NCBI GenBank assembly: GCA_964501065.1
Contig: CAZCRF010000011.1
Location: 1-52,382 of the forward strand
Direction of reading: 5' to 3'
From: Hallerella sp964501065
GTDB taxonomy: Bacteria; Fibrobacterota; Fibrobacteria; Fibrobacterales; Fibrobacteraceae
DNA length: 52,382 nucleotides
The position numbers and the translations under genes were made by a program. Positions 23,868-32,183 of the stretch are shown piece after piece; position 1 is the first letter of the stretch, and each line of letters starts with the position of its first letter. Below the pieces are notes generated by a model, which did no database searches, was not told the origin of the DNA, and worked only from the letters and a program-made list of their open reading frames with translations.

Positions 23868-25691
23868 ATGGCCAAAATAGAAGACAATATCCGAAATTTT
23901 TCGATAATCGCACACATCGACCACGGCAAATCCACCCTTGCCGACCGACTCATTGAACTCACAAAGACCGTTGCCGAAAAGGACATGCAGAACCAGCTCC
24001 TCGACGATATGGATCTCGAACGGGAGCGCGGCATCACCATCAAGGCTCACGCCATCCGCTTGTTATACAACCGGAACGGGGAGCAGTACATCCTGAACAT
24101 GATCGACACGCCGGGGCATGTCGATTTCAGCTATGAAGTCAGCCGTTCGCTAGCCGCCTGCGAAGGGGCGATTCTCGTCGTCGACGCCACCCAAGGCATC
24201 CAGGCACAAACCCTTTCCAACTTGTACTTGGCCATTGAAAACGACCTGACCATCATCCCGGTCTTGAACAAAGTCGATTTGCCGAGCGCGAACCCGGACC
24301 ACATCGCAGATCTAGTCGGCGACCTCCTCGGCTACGACCCCGAGAAGATTCCGCGCATTTCCGCCAAGACGGGCATCAACGTCAGCGAAGTCCTCGACCG
24401 CATCGTCGATGAAATTCCCGCCCCGAAAGGCGACGTGCAAGCCAAGCTGCAGGCCCTCATCTTCGACTCCATGTACGATTCCTACCGCGGCGTCATCAAC
24501 GACATCCGCATCTTCAACGGGACTCTCCGGCCGGGAATGGAAATCCAGCTGATGACGACGGGGGCGACCTACACGGTCACCGAAGTGGGCACGTTCACCA
24601 TGAAGCGCAACCCGCGCAAGGAACTCTCCGCCGGCATGGTCGGATACGTCCTCGCGAACGTCAAAACGATCAGCGACGTGAAAATCGGCGACACGATTAC
24701 CGACGCGGAGGACCCGGCGAAGGAGCCGCTCCCCGGCTACAAGGACATCCAGCCGATGATTTACTCGGGCATTTACCCGATAGACCCGGAAGACTACAAG
24801 GATTTGCGCGAAGCTCTCGAAAAGCTCAAATTGAACGATTCCGCCATCCAATGGGAACCGGAGACTTCCGACGCGCTCGGATTCGGATTCCGCACGGGCT
24901 TCTTGGGGCTTCTGCACATGGAAATCGTCCAGGAACGCCTCGACCGCGAATTCGGCGTGAACATCATCACGACCGTCCCAAACGTGGAATACCACGTTTA
25001 CCTGACCGGCGGCGACATGGTCAAGGTTTCAAGTCCGTCAAAGCTCCCGGACGCATCGCGGTATGAGCGCATCGAAGAGCCTTACGTGAAGGCGCAAATC
25101 TTCACCCCAAAGGATTACGTCGGCGGGCTGATGAAACTCTGCGAGGAGAAGCGCGGCGAATTCGAAAACATGGAATACATCGACGAGACGAAGGTCATCC
25201 TCAAGTACGACCTTCCCCTGGCCGAAATCATGTTCGACTTTTACGATAAACTGAAGTCGATAAGCCGGGGCTACGGCGGACTCGACTATTCCCCCTGCGG
25301 CTACCGCCCGAACAATTTGGTCAAGTTGGACATTTTGCTGAACGGCGAACCGGTCGACGCCTTTTCCGTCATCATCCACAGGGACAAGTCCTATTCTTAC
25401 GCGAACGCCATCTGCATCCGGCTGAAGGATTTGATTCCGCGCCAACAGTTCGACGTGGCGATTCAGGGAGCCATCGGCGGAAAAATCATCAGCCGCAGCA
25501 CGGTCAAGGCTGTCCGCAAGGACGTTCTCGCCAAATGCTACGGCGGAGACATCACCCGTAAGCGCAAGCTCCTCGAAAAGCAAAAGGAAGGCAAGAAGCG
25601 CATGAAGAGCATCGGTTCCGTCGAAGTTCCGCAAAAGGCCTTTTTGGCGGTGCTTTCCCTGTCCGACGCGGGCAAAGGCTCGGACGACTGA
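23868..25691 (+). CDS. lepA: Elongation factor 4 (LepA)
   Basis: Ribosome-associated GTPase of 607 aa, the normal length. G motifs are clear: AHIDHGKSTL (G1), RGITIKAH (G2), DTPGHVDF (G3), NKVDLP (G4) and SAKTG (G5). Domains II-V follow, and the LepA-specific C-terminal domain is present, with GYRPNNLVKLDILLNGEPVDAFS and RSTVKAVRKDVLAKCYGGDITRKRKLLEKQKEGKKRMK, the LepA signature. It is thought to act in translation initiation/30S assembly or back-translocation. The signal peptidase gene follows after 2 bp, the classic lepA-lepB order. Confidence 0.98.
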   Translation: MAKIEDNIRNFSIIAHIDHGKSTLADRLIELTKTVAEKDMQNQLLDDMDLERERGITIKAHAIRLLYNRNGEQYILNMIDTPGHVDFSYEVSRSLAACEGAILVVDATQGIQAQTLSNLYLAIENDLTIIPVLNKVDLPSANPDHIADLVGDLLGYDPEKIPRISAKTGINVSEVLDRIVDEIPAPKGDVQAKLQALIFDSMYDSYRGVINDIRIFNGTLRPGMEIQLMTTGATYTVTEVGTFTMKRNPRKELSAGMVGYVLANVKTISDVKIGDTITDAEDPAKEPLPGYKDIQPMIYSGIYPIDPEDYKDLREALEKLKLNDSAIQWEPETSDALGFGFRTGFLGLLHMEIVQERLDREFGVNIITTVPNVEYHVYLTGGDMVKVSSPSKLPDASRYERIEEPYVKAQIFTPKDYVGGLMKLCEEKRGEFENMEYIDETKVILKYDLPLAEIMFDFYDKLKSISRGYGGLDYSPCGYRPNNLVKLDILLNGEPVDAFSVIIHRDKSYSYANAICIRLKDLIPRQQFDVAIQGAIGGKIISRSTVKAVRKDVLAKCYGGDITRKRKLLEKQKEGKKRMKSIGSVEVPQKAFLAVLSLSDAGKGSDD

Positions 25692-25693
25692 TT

Positions 25694-26563
25694 ATGTCCG
25701 TCGAATCGAGGCGGCGCACTCTCTGGAGGGAAAGTTCCCGCACGTGGAATTTCATTTTGGGGATTCTCCTCTTTGCCGTTCTCTCCGCGAGCCTCGCCAC
25801 GAGATTTTACGCCGTCGAACCGGTTCGCCTCCAAGACAACTCCATGCAGCCGGAAATTTCTCCCGGGACGCGCATTTGGATTTGCAAGCTCCCCTCTTGC
25901 TCGGAAAACTTGAAGCGGGGAGACATCGTACTGGTTTCGACTCCCGGCGGAGGAAAAGCCCTCCGCACCGTCTTCGGACTCCCCGGGGATTCCGTACACC
26001 TCTCCCCGGACGGTTCCATCAAAGCGGGAGCGGCGGTGTTCCACTGGGACGACGAATCGGAAATCGTCGCGCCGCGCACTTTTTACATTCCGCAAAAAGG
26101 GGACACCCTCTCTTTTGCCGATTTGAACGACATTTCCTTCGACTACTCTACGGAATTCCTGCGCAAGGAATACGGTTTCAACCGCTATTTTGCAGAAGCG
26201 GTTCTTCTCCGCGGAACGGACACTCTCCCCCTTTCCCGCGTCGGGTCGGCGCACCTTTTCGGCCGACCGGTCGGCCTCCGCGAAATACACGGGCTGCATT
26301 GGCAGGAATATTTTTTAATCTCCCTGCAAATCAACCGGGAAGAGCCGGGCGCACGGGCTGTCCGCTTCGAACGCAAGCTGTACCGCGTCGCCGATTCGAC
26401 GGAAGTCTCCGGATTCCGCTCCCCGGAAAACGCCTACTATCTCATCTGCCGCAAGGGGAATCGCTGCGAGGATTCCCGTGTCTTCGGATACATTCCGCAA
26501 AGCCGCATCTTGGGGAAGGCGTTGGATTTCGGGGAACTCCGGGCGAAATGGACTAAGCGTTGA
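25694..26563 (+). CDS. lepB: Signal peptidase I with Arg at the usual catalytic Lys
   Basis: S26-type signal peptidase, 289 aa, anchored by one helix (residues 18-36), with the bulk in the periplasm. Box B carries the nucleophile S50 (RLQDNSMQP). Box D reads LRTVFGLPGDSV, where the canonical form is KRxVGLPGD: the position of the general-base Lys is Arg91. The nearest Lys is K88, three residues upstream. Box E is KGNRCEDSRVFGYIP, with Lys where the Asp of GDN usually stands. Between boxes D and E there is a long insertion (about 130 residues). The enzyme may use a shifted Lys, or be a specialised or inactive paralogue. Co-transcribed with lepA (2-bp gap). Confidence 0.85.
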   Translation: MSVESRRRTLWRESSRTWNFILGILLFAVLSASLATRFYAVEPVRLQDNSMQPEISPGTRIWICKLPSCSENLKRGDIVLVSTPGGGKALRTVFGLPGDSVHLSPDGSIKAGAAVFHWDDESEIVAPRTFYIPQKGDTLSFADLNDISFDYSTEFLRKEYGFNRYFAEAVLLRGTDTLPLSRVGSAHLFGRPVGLREIHGLHWQEYFLISLQINREEPGARAVRFERKLYRVADSTEVSGFRSPENAYYLICRKGNRCEDSRVFGYIPQSRILGKALDFGELRAKWTKR

Positions 26564-26673
26564 TAGAAGCCACCAGTCCGTTGTAAAATCAACAACACTT
26601 TTTTCGCAATAAGCCTTTCCATTCCCCACGCCAACTTCTACTTTAAGGCCACCACTCATACTTCACACACCTG

Positions 26674-26705
26674 CAGCCACTTCCATCCCGGAAGTGGCTG
26701 TTTTT
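26674..26705 (+). terminator. Intrinsic terminator of the lepA-lepB operon
   Basis: CAGCCACTTCC-ATCCC-GGAAGTGGCTG (11-bp perfect stem) followed by TTTTT on the plus strand, 110 bp after lepB and before the convergent gene at 26723. Confidence 0.9.
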
Positions 26706-26722
26706 CTGCAAAATTCCCACTG

Positions 26723-27598
26723 TCAATGGTTCTCGATTGTTCCGGGATTTCGGTCCAAGGCCTTGCCGAGCCTTTCTGCAAAAGGCTTCGCCCAAGAGCG
26801 TTCCGGGGAAACCCGACCGGTCGTCTTCGCCGTGAAGCTGTCGTAAGCGAGGAGCGTCAAGCTCCCTTCGCGCGCATCCCAGAGCGTCCACAAGGAAGTC
26901 CAAGAGAAGCCCCCGCTGCGGCCGATTTTCGGCAAAATTTCCACTTGCAGCCAAACGGGGACGCTGATGTAGCGCACGTTGTACCTTTTAGCCACCCGCA
27001 TCAACGCCGACTTCAAGGAATCCGGAACGGGTCTGTCGAATGCGGAGAAGGCAATCGGGGACGCGGCGCGGCCGTCCCACGGGGAAAGCTCTTCAAGCCT
27101 TTTCCCGTCGGCAAGTTCCAGCCTCAAAAGGGCCGATTTGAAATTCCGGATCCAGAGCGAATCCGATTCGGGAACGCGAAGCCCTTCGAGCATCTGCTCA
27201 TGGGTCATCCGGGGGAATCGGCGGACGATGATAGAATCTTCAAAATGGGCGAGGTCAAAATCCACGGCGTCTTCGCTGAAACTGTGGCAAATCTTTTCCC
27301 CCTCCGGACATTTTGCCGAAATGCGGAGGGCCGGGAAGCTGCCCAAGGTCGCCGTCGAATCCAAACGTTCCCACGCGTGCGGGTTGATTTCGACAAAACC
27401 CTTTTCGTCGACGATTTCAAGTTCCAGTTCGCCGCGTTCGCCGCATTCCTCGCAGGCGGAATCCACCGCAGAGCCTTCGGCAGCCCGAACCCCGGCGCAA
27501 GCGGCAAGAGCCGTGCAAACGCCCAAGGCCAAAGCGTCCCTGACAACGCCTAGACGGATCACGTGCCGAAATATCGCGGAGGGTTTTTCCCGGATCAT
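26723..27598 (-). CDS. Exported hypothetical protein coupled to purL
   Basis: No family is recognised. The 291-residue product starts MIREKPSAIFRHVIRLGVVR and has a hydrophobic stretch ALALGVCTALAAC ending in a possible lipobox (LAAC), so it is probably an exported protein or lipoprotein with a longer than usual n-region. The mature part has a Cys-rich start (DSACEECGERGELELEI) and a C-terminal segment VRYISVPVWLQVEILPKIGRSGGFSWTSLWTLWDAREGSLTLLAYDSFTAKT. That segment, with alternating strands and a small Arg/Gly loop, resembles cell-surface beta proteins only loosely. Its ATG overlaps the purL stop (ATGA). The pairing with purL is probably incidental operon organisation. Confidence 0.75.
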   Translation of the reverse strand: MIREKPSAIFRHVIRLGVVRDALALGVCTALAACAGVRAAEGSAVDSACEECGERGELELEIVDEKGFVEINPHAWERLDSTATLGSFPALRISAKCPEGEKICHSFSEDAVDFDLAHFEDSIIVRRFPRMTHEQMLEGLRVPESDSLWIRNFKSALLRLELADGKRLEELSPWDGRAASPIAFSAFDRPVPDSLKSALMRVAKRYNVRYISVPVWLQVEILPKIGRSGGFSWTSLWTLWDAREGSLTLLAYDSFTAKTTGRVSPERSWAKPFAERLGKALDRNPGTIENH

Positions 27599-30500
27599 CC
27601 GACAAATTCTCGGGCGTTTTGGAAAAGCTTCATCCAAGGAGCGTATTCGCCCCAGTCGGACGGATGCCAGCTGTTTTGCACGGTGCGGAAAACGCGTTCC
27701 GGGTGCGGCATCAAAATCAAGGCGCGCCCGTCGCGGCTCGAAAGTCCCGTGATGCCGAAGGGGGAACCGTTCGGGTTCAACGGGTAACGCTCCGTGTACT
27801 GGTGCTTGCCGTCGACATAGCGCAGGCTGACAAGTCCCGTCGCAAGGCACTTCTCCGCCGCTTCGCGGCTTTCGAATTCAGCACGACCTTCCCCGTGCGC
27901 CACGGCAATCGGGAGAACCGAACCGGCCATTCCCTTCAACAGGACTGCGGGCGATTCTTCGACCTTCAAGCTGACGAAACGCGCCTCGAAACGTTCCGAA
28001 AGATTCTGAACGAAGCGAGGCCAATGCTCCGCTCCCGGAATCAAATCCTTCAAATTCGAAACCATCTGGCAGCCGTTGCAAACGCCCAACGTGAAAGTAT
28101 CCTTGCGATTGAAGAACTCTTGGAATTCCCTGCGGGCGCGGTCATTGAAGAGGATGCTCTTCGCCCAACCCTCGCCAGCACCCAGGACGTCGCCGTAGCT
28201 GAAGCCGCCGCAGGCGACCATTCCGCGGAAGTCCGAAAGGGAGACATGCCCCGAAAGAATGTCCGTCATGTGGACGTCGATGGATTCGAACCCGGCGCGG
28301 TCAAAGGCGGCCGCCATTTCCACTTCGCCGTTCACTCCCTGTTCGCGGAGAATCGCCATCTTCGGGCGGCTCGCGTAATCCTTTTGGACGCGGACATCGA
28401 AAGTGACCTTGGGGACGATGCCCGGATCGTCCTGTTCGAGCTTCAAGCGGTATTCGCTTTCCGCGCATTCCGGATTGTCGCGAAGGGCGGCGATGCGGCG
28501 AGTCGTGTCGCTCCAAATGGCGCGAAGCTCCGAAATCCCTTCCGAATAATCGCCGACGATGAATTTGTACGCATCGTTGAGAGTCCCGATGTCGAAGACG
28601 GCGTCGCCGAGACCTGCGGAAGCGAAAGCTTCACGGACCGTGGGGACATCTCCTTCGGCAACCTGGAGAACGGCGCCGAGTTCCTCGTTGAAGAGAATTT
28701 CGACGGCACTACCCCGGAATGCGGAAATGTCCAGGCTCACGCCCGTGTGACCGGCAAACGCCATTTCAAGGGCCGTCACGAACAGACCGCCGTCGGACTT
28801 GTCGTGGTAAGCCAGGATTTTCCCGGAACGGTTTAAACTTTGAATCGTTTCAAAGAACGCGCGCAAATCCTTTGCACTGTCGACATCCGGAGCGGCATCC
28901 CCCAATTCGCAGAAGACCTGCGCCGCGATGGACGCCCCCATGCGGTGCTTGCCGCGAGACAAATCGACGAGAATTAGACGGGACGGCTTCTTTTGCAGTT
29001 CCGGGGTGAGCGTTCTCCTTGCATCCGCCACCGGGGCGAACGCGCTGATGACGACGGAGATCGGGGCAGTCACATTGTGCTCGCCCTTTTCATCGTTCCA
29101 GACCGTGCTCATGCTCATCGAATCCTTTCCCACGGGAATCGTAATGCCGAGTTCCGGGCAAAGTTCCATGCCGATGGCCTTCACCGCTTCGTAAAGGTCA
29201 GCCCCGTCGCCTTCGTAATTCGGGGAGGCCATCCAGTTTGCAGAAAGATTGATTCGCCCCATGTCGTCAATCCGCGCGGCGGCCATGTTCGTCAGGGCTT
29301 CCGCCACAGCCATCCTCGCGCTCGCAGCCGGGGAAATCAACGCCACCGGGGCGCGCTCGCCAATGCTCATCGCTTCGCCTTCGAAGGAATCCAAAGTGGA
29401 AGTCGTCACGGCGACATCCGCCACGGGCACTTGCCAAGGTCCCACCATCTGGTCGCGCGCAATCATCCCGGTCACGGAACGGTCGCCGATTGTAATCAAG
29501 AACGTCTTGTCGGCGACGCTCGGATTCGAAAGGACGCGCCTTGCCACCTCCGCAACGGAAGAGCTGTCCAAAATCGGAGTCTTTTCCAGCGGCCGCCTTT
29601 CGGAATCGTCGTCGCGAATCATGCGAGGCGGCTTGCCGAGAAGCACGTTCAACGGCATGTCGACCGGGGTGTTGTGGAAGTGCGAATCGGTGAGGGTGAG
29701 CTGTTTCTTCTCCACGGCAGTCCCCACCACGGAATAGGGACAACGCTCCCGTTGGCAAATGGCGTCGAAGGCTTTGAGCCGTTGCTGCGGGACGGCTATC
29801 ACGTAGCGTTCCTGGGATTCGTTGCTCCAAATTTCATAAGGGCTCATGCCCGGCTCGTCGTTCGGCACCTTGCGCAGCTCGAATTCGCCGCCGAGTCCAC
29901 CGTCGTTCACCAGTTCCGGGAACGCGTTCGAAAGTCCACCCGCCCCCACGTCATGGATAAAGGAAATCGGATTTTCTTCGCCAAGAGCCCAGCAACGGTC
30001 GATGACTTCTTGGCAACGGCGCTGCATTTCCGGGTTGCCGCGTTGTACGCTGGCAAAATCCAAATCTTCGCTGCCGCTGCCGCTAGTGAGGGAACTCGCC
30101 GCCCCTCCGCCAAGGCCGATCAACATGGCCGGTCCGCCGAGAGCGATCAAGGCGTCACCCGGTGCGATGCGCCCCTTCGAGATGAATTCCTGTTTGATAT
30201 TGCCCAGGCCTCCGGCAAGCATGATGGGCTTGTGGTAACCGCGGACTTCCTTCCCCTTTGCCGCCGGGACTTCCTCTTCAAAAGTGCGGAAGTAGCCCAA
30301 GATGTTCGGACGGCCGAACTCGTTGTTGAACGCCGCACCGCCGAGAGGCCCTTCTATCATGATGTCGAGAGGGGACGCCAAACGGGAAGGATTCCCGAAG
30401 TCCCTTTCCCACGGTTGGACTGCTCCCGGGATTTTCAAATTCGAAACGCTGTAACCCGTGAGACCCGCCTTCGGTTTGGAACCGCGACCGGTCGCGCCTT

Positions 30501-31455
30501 CATCGCGAATTTCCCCACCGCTGCCCGTAGCCGCCCCAGGGAACGGGGAAATGGCCGTCGGATGATTGTGCGTCTCCACCTTCATCAAAATGGGAATCGG
30601 CTCTTCATGCCAACCATAGGCGTTCGTCTTCGGATCGGCGTAGTAACGCCCGGCGCATTTTGCACCATTCATCACTGCAGCGTTGTCCTTGTAGGCGGAA
30701 AGGATGTTGTCCGGGTGAATCTTGTACGTGTTTTTAATCATCTGGAACAGGGACAAGTCCTTCTTTTCGCCGTCAATCGTCCATTCGGCGCCAAAGACCT
30801 TGTGGCGGCAATGCTCGGAGTTCATCTCCGCGAACATGTAAAGCTCCACATCCGTCGGATTGCGCTTGAGAGCGGAAAAGCTTTCCAGCAGATAATCCAT
30901 TTCCGACGGGGAGAGAGCCAACCCCATTTGGCGGTTCGCACGTTCCAAGGCCATGCGGCCTTCCGAGAGAATCGGCACTTCGACAAGGGGCTTCGGCTCT
31001 TCCTTCAAAAAGAGCACGCCCAACTGTTCAAACGTCGAAAAGACCTTTTCCGTCATCCGGTCGTGAATCTTCGCCTTGACCTTTTGGGAAACTTCTCCCG
31101 TCACGCCCCCGTTGAAATCGACATAATAAGCGACAGCGCGTTCAATGCGGCGCACTTCGGAAAGTCCGCAAATGTGGGCGATGTCCGTCGCTTTCGAACT
31201 CCACGGACTGATTGTCCCCGGCCTGGGCGCCACCACGAAGAGCGTCCCTTCCGGTTCCCTGGATTCCCGCTTCGGGCCGTAAGTCAGCACCTTTTCCAAA
31301 ATGGACATCTTCTCCGACGAAAGTTCGCCCGCATCGACGACGTGGACGAATTCCGCATAAATTCCCTCGACGGGGAGGGATTCCTGCTTGAAATCGGCCA
31401 AAAGTTTTTGGATGCGGAAAGAGGAAAGAGCGGGAGAGGCGCGAAGAATGAACAT
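27595..31455 (-). CDS. purL: Phosphoribosylformylglycinamidine synthase (large type)
   Basis: Fourth step of purine synthesis: FGAR + ATP + glutamine to FGAM. The 1286 residues are the fused large-type enzyme. An N-terminal PurS-like region and linker precede tandem synthetase halves with ETHNHPTAISPFPGAATGSGGEIRDE and GVGKDSMSM-type motif (IPVGKDSMSMS). The C-terminal glutaminase has GVCNGCQ (nucleophile C1129) and PHPERVFRT. ATG at 31455 is preceded by AAGGTGG; a longer frame to 31503 runs through the promoter. TATCTTTTG (31491-31483) is the likely -10, leaving a leader of about 25 nt with no room for a purine riboswitch. The neighbouring gene at 26723 is coupled. Confidence 0.97.
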   Translation of the reverse strand: MFILRASPALSSFRIQKLLADFKQESLPVEGIYAEFVHVVDAGELSSEKMSILEKVLTYGPKRESREPEGTLFVVAPRPGTISPWSSKATDIAHICGLSEVRRIERAVAYYVDFNGGVTGEVSQKVKAKIHDRMTEKVFSTFEQLGVLFLKEEPKPLVEVPILSEGRMALERANRQMGLALSPSEMDYLLESFSALKRNPTDVELYMFAEMNSEHCRHKVFGAEWTIDGEKKDLSLFQMIKNTYKIHPDNILSAYKDNAAVMNGAKCAGRYYADPKTNAYGWHEEPIPILMKVETHNHPTAISPFPGAATGSGGEIRDEGATGRGSKPKAGLTGYSVSNLKIPGAVQPWERDFGNPSRLASPLDIMIEGPLGGAAFNNEFGRPNILGYFRTFEEEVPAAKGKEVRGYHKPIMLAGGLGNIKQEFISKGRIAPGDALIALGGPAMLIGLGGGAASSLTSGSGSEDLDFASVQRGNPEMQRRCQEVIDRCWALGEENPISFIHDVGAGGLSNAFPELVNDGGLGGEFELRKVPNDEPGMSPYEIWSNESQERYVIAVPQQRLKAFDAICQRERCPYSVVGTAVEKKQLTLTDSHFHNTPVDMPLNVLLGKPPRMIRDDDSERRPLEKTPILDSSSVAEVARRVLSNPSVADKTFLITIGDRSVTGMIARDQMVGPWQVPVADVAVTTSTLDSFEGEAMSIGERAPVALISPAASARMAVAEALTNMAAARIDDMGRINLSANWMASPNYEGDGADLYEAVKAIGMELCPELGITIPVGKDSMSMSTVWNDEKGEHNVTAPISVVISAFAPVADARRTLTPELQKKPSRLILVDLSRGKHRMGASIAAQVFCELGDAAPDVDSAKDLRAFFETIQSLNRSGKILAYHDKSDGGLFVTALEMAFAGHTGVSLDISAFRGSAVEILFNEELGAVLQVAEGDVPTVREAFASAGLGDAVFDIGTLNDAYKFIVGDYSEGISELRAIWSDTTRRIAALRDNPECAESEYRLKLEQDDPGIVPKVTFDVRVQKDYASRPKMAILREQGVNGEVEMAAAFDRAGFESIDVHMTDILSGHVSLSDFRGMVACGGFSYGDVLGAGEGWAKSILFNDRARREFQEFFNRKDTFTLGVCNGCQMVSNLKDLIPGAEHWPRFVQNLSERFEARFVSLKVEESPAVLLKGMAGSVLPIAVAHGEGRAEFESREAAEKCLATGLVSLRYVDGKHQYTERYPLNPNGSPFGITGLSSRDGRALILMPHPERVFRTVQNSWHPSDWGEYAPWMKLFQNAREFVG

Positions 31456-31482
31456 AGACCACCTTAAAAAATGAAAACCGCA

Positions 31483-31491
31483 CAAAAGATA
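31483..31491 (-). promoter_or_regulatory. Promoter element of purL
   Basis: TATCTTTTG on the minus strand, 27 nt before the purL ATG and just after the terminator at 31509-31533. The leader contains AAGGTGG. Confidence 0.45.
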
Positions 31492-31508
31492 GCTTTTCTG
31501 CAAAAATC

Positions 31509-31533
31509 AAAAAAGCCCCGCACGGCGCAGGGC
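31509..31533 (-). terminator. Intrinsic terminator before purL
   Basis: On the minus strand GCCCTGC-GCCGT-GCGGGGC is followed by TTTTTT, 24 bp after the stop of the gene at 31558. It ends the transglutaminase/zinc-ribbon operon and separates it from purL. Confidence 0.85.
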
Positions 31534-31557
31534 GGAAATTTCGGATGCGTCAACCGG

Positions 31558-32172
31558 TCATACGCCTTTTTCGGGAAGCAGGTTCATGATGATTCCCGCC
31601 AAATAAAGGGCGATACCCACGAAGAAGCCGTAGCCCGGGCTGATGGACACCGAATCCTCGTAACTCCCGCACAACTCCCAGACGATTACGGCAAAGAGGA
31701 CGGCTCCGGCGACGCCGAGGCAGACCGCCACCTTCCTTTGGAAAAAGCTCACCCCGAAAGCCGCCGCGCTCACGACGAAGAGAATGACGCACAGGACGGA
31801 AAACTTGGAAACGCCGGTTTTCAGCTTCGAAATTTCACCCAACGATTCGGAAAGCTCGTCGGAATCCGACAGTTGCGAAAAGCCTTCCGCATAGCCCAGG
31901 AGATTCTTCCCCGAATTCGCCAAATCCAACGTTTCGTAAGTGGAATAGCGGGCGATTTCCGTATCGATCTCCGGGCAAGAAACGACGACCAGCGGAAAAA
32001 AGAATGCGACGAAAACCAGCGCAAAGGGAATTCCCCGGACATAGCGGAGAAAGGAATCTTTAGAGGGATTTTCTCGGACTGTGGCCGCGTCCGGATTCTG
32101 CACGGCTCCGCATTTTCCGCAAAAGGCCTGTCCTTCATCCACCGGGTTTCCACACTGTTTGCAAAACGGCAT
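31558..32172 (-). CDS. Zinc-ribbon membrane protein
   Basis: Protein of 204 aa starting MPFCKQCGNPVDEGQAFCGKCGA, a zinc-ribbon (CxxC...CxxC) of the type found at the start of many uncharacterised membrane proteins. Four hydrophobic helices follow (FALVFVAFFFPLVVVSC, FSVLCVILFVVSAAAFGVSFF, VAVCLGVAGAVLFAVIVW, GFFVGIALYLAGIIMNLL), with a 60-residue loop between the first and second. The ATG has AAAGGAG 6 nt upstream and lies 11 bp after the stop of the 1266-residue gene, so the two are co-transcribed. Function unknown; a partner of the neighbouring transglutaminase protein is possible. Confidence 0.85.
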   Translation of the reverse strand: MPFCKQCGNPVDEGQAFCGKCGAVQNPDAATVRENPSKDSFLRYVRGIPFALVFVAFFFPLVVVSCPEIDTEIARYSTYETLDLANSGKNLLGYAEGFSQLSDSDELSESLGEISKLKTGVSKFSVLCVILFVVSAAAFGVSFFQRKVAVCLGVAGAVLFAVIVWELCGSYEDSVSISPGYGFFVGIALYLAGIIMNLLPEKGV

Positions 32173-32183
32173 CTGATTCTCCT

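Noticed and set aside
28993..31467. Open frame of 824 codons on the plus strand opposite purL
   Set aside because: purL is certain from motifs across its length; the antisense frame is rich in Arg, His and Gly with no domain and arises from the G/C bias of third positions.
31456..31508. Purine riboswitch upstream of purL
   Set aside because: The predicted leader is about 25 nt and a terminator of the preceding operon lies directly upstream, leaving no room for an aptamer.
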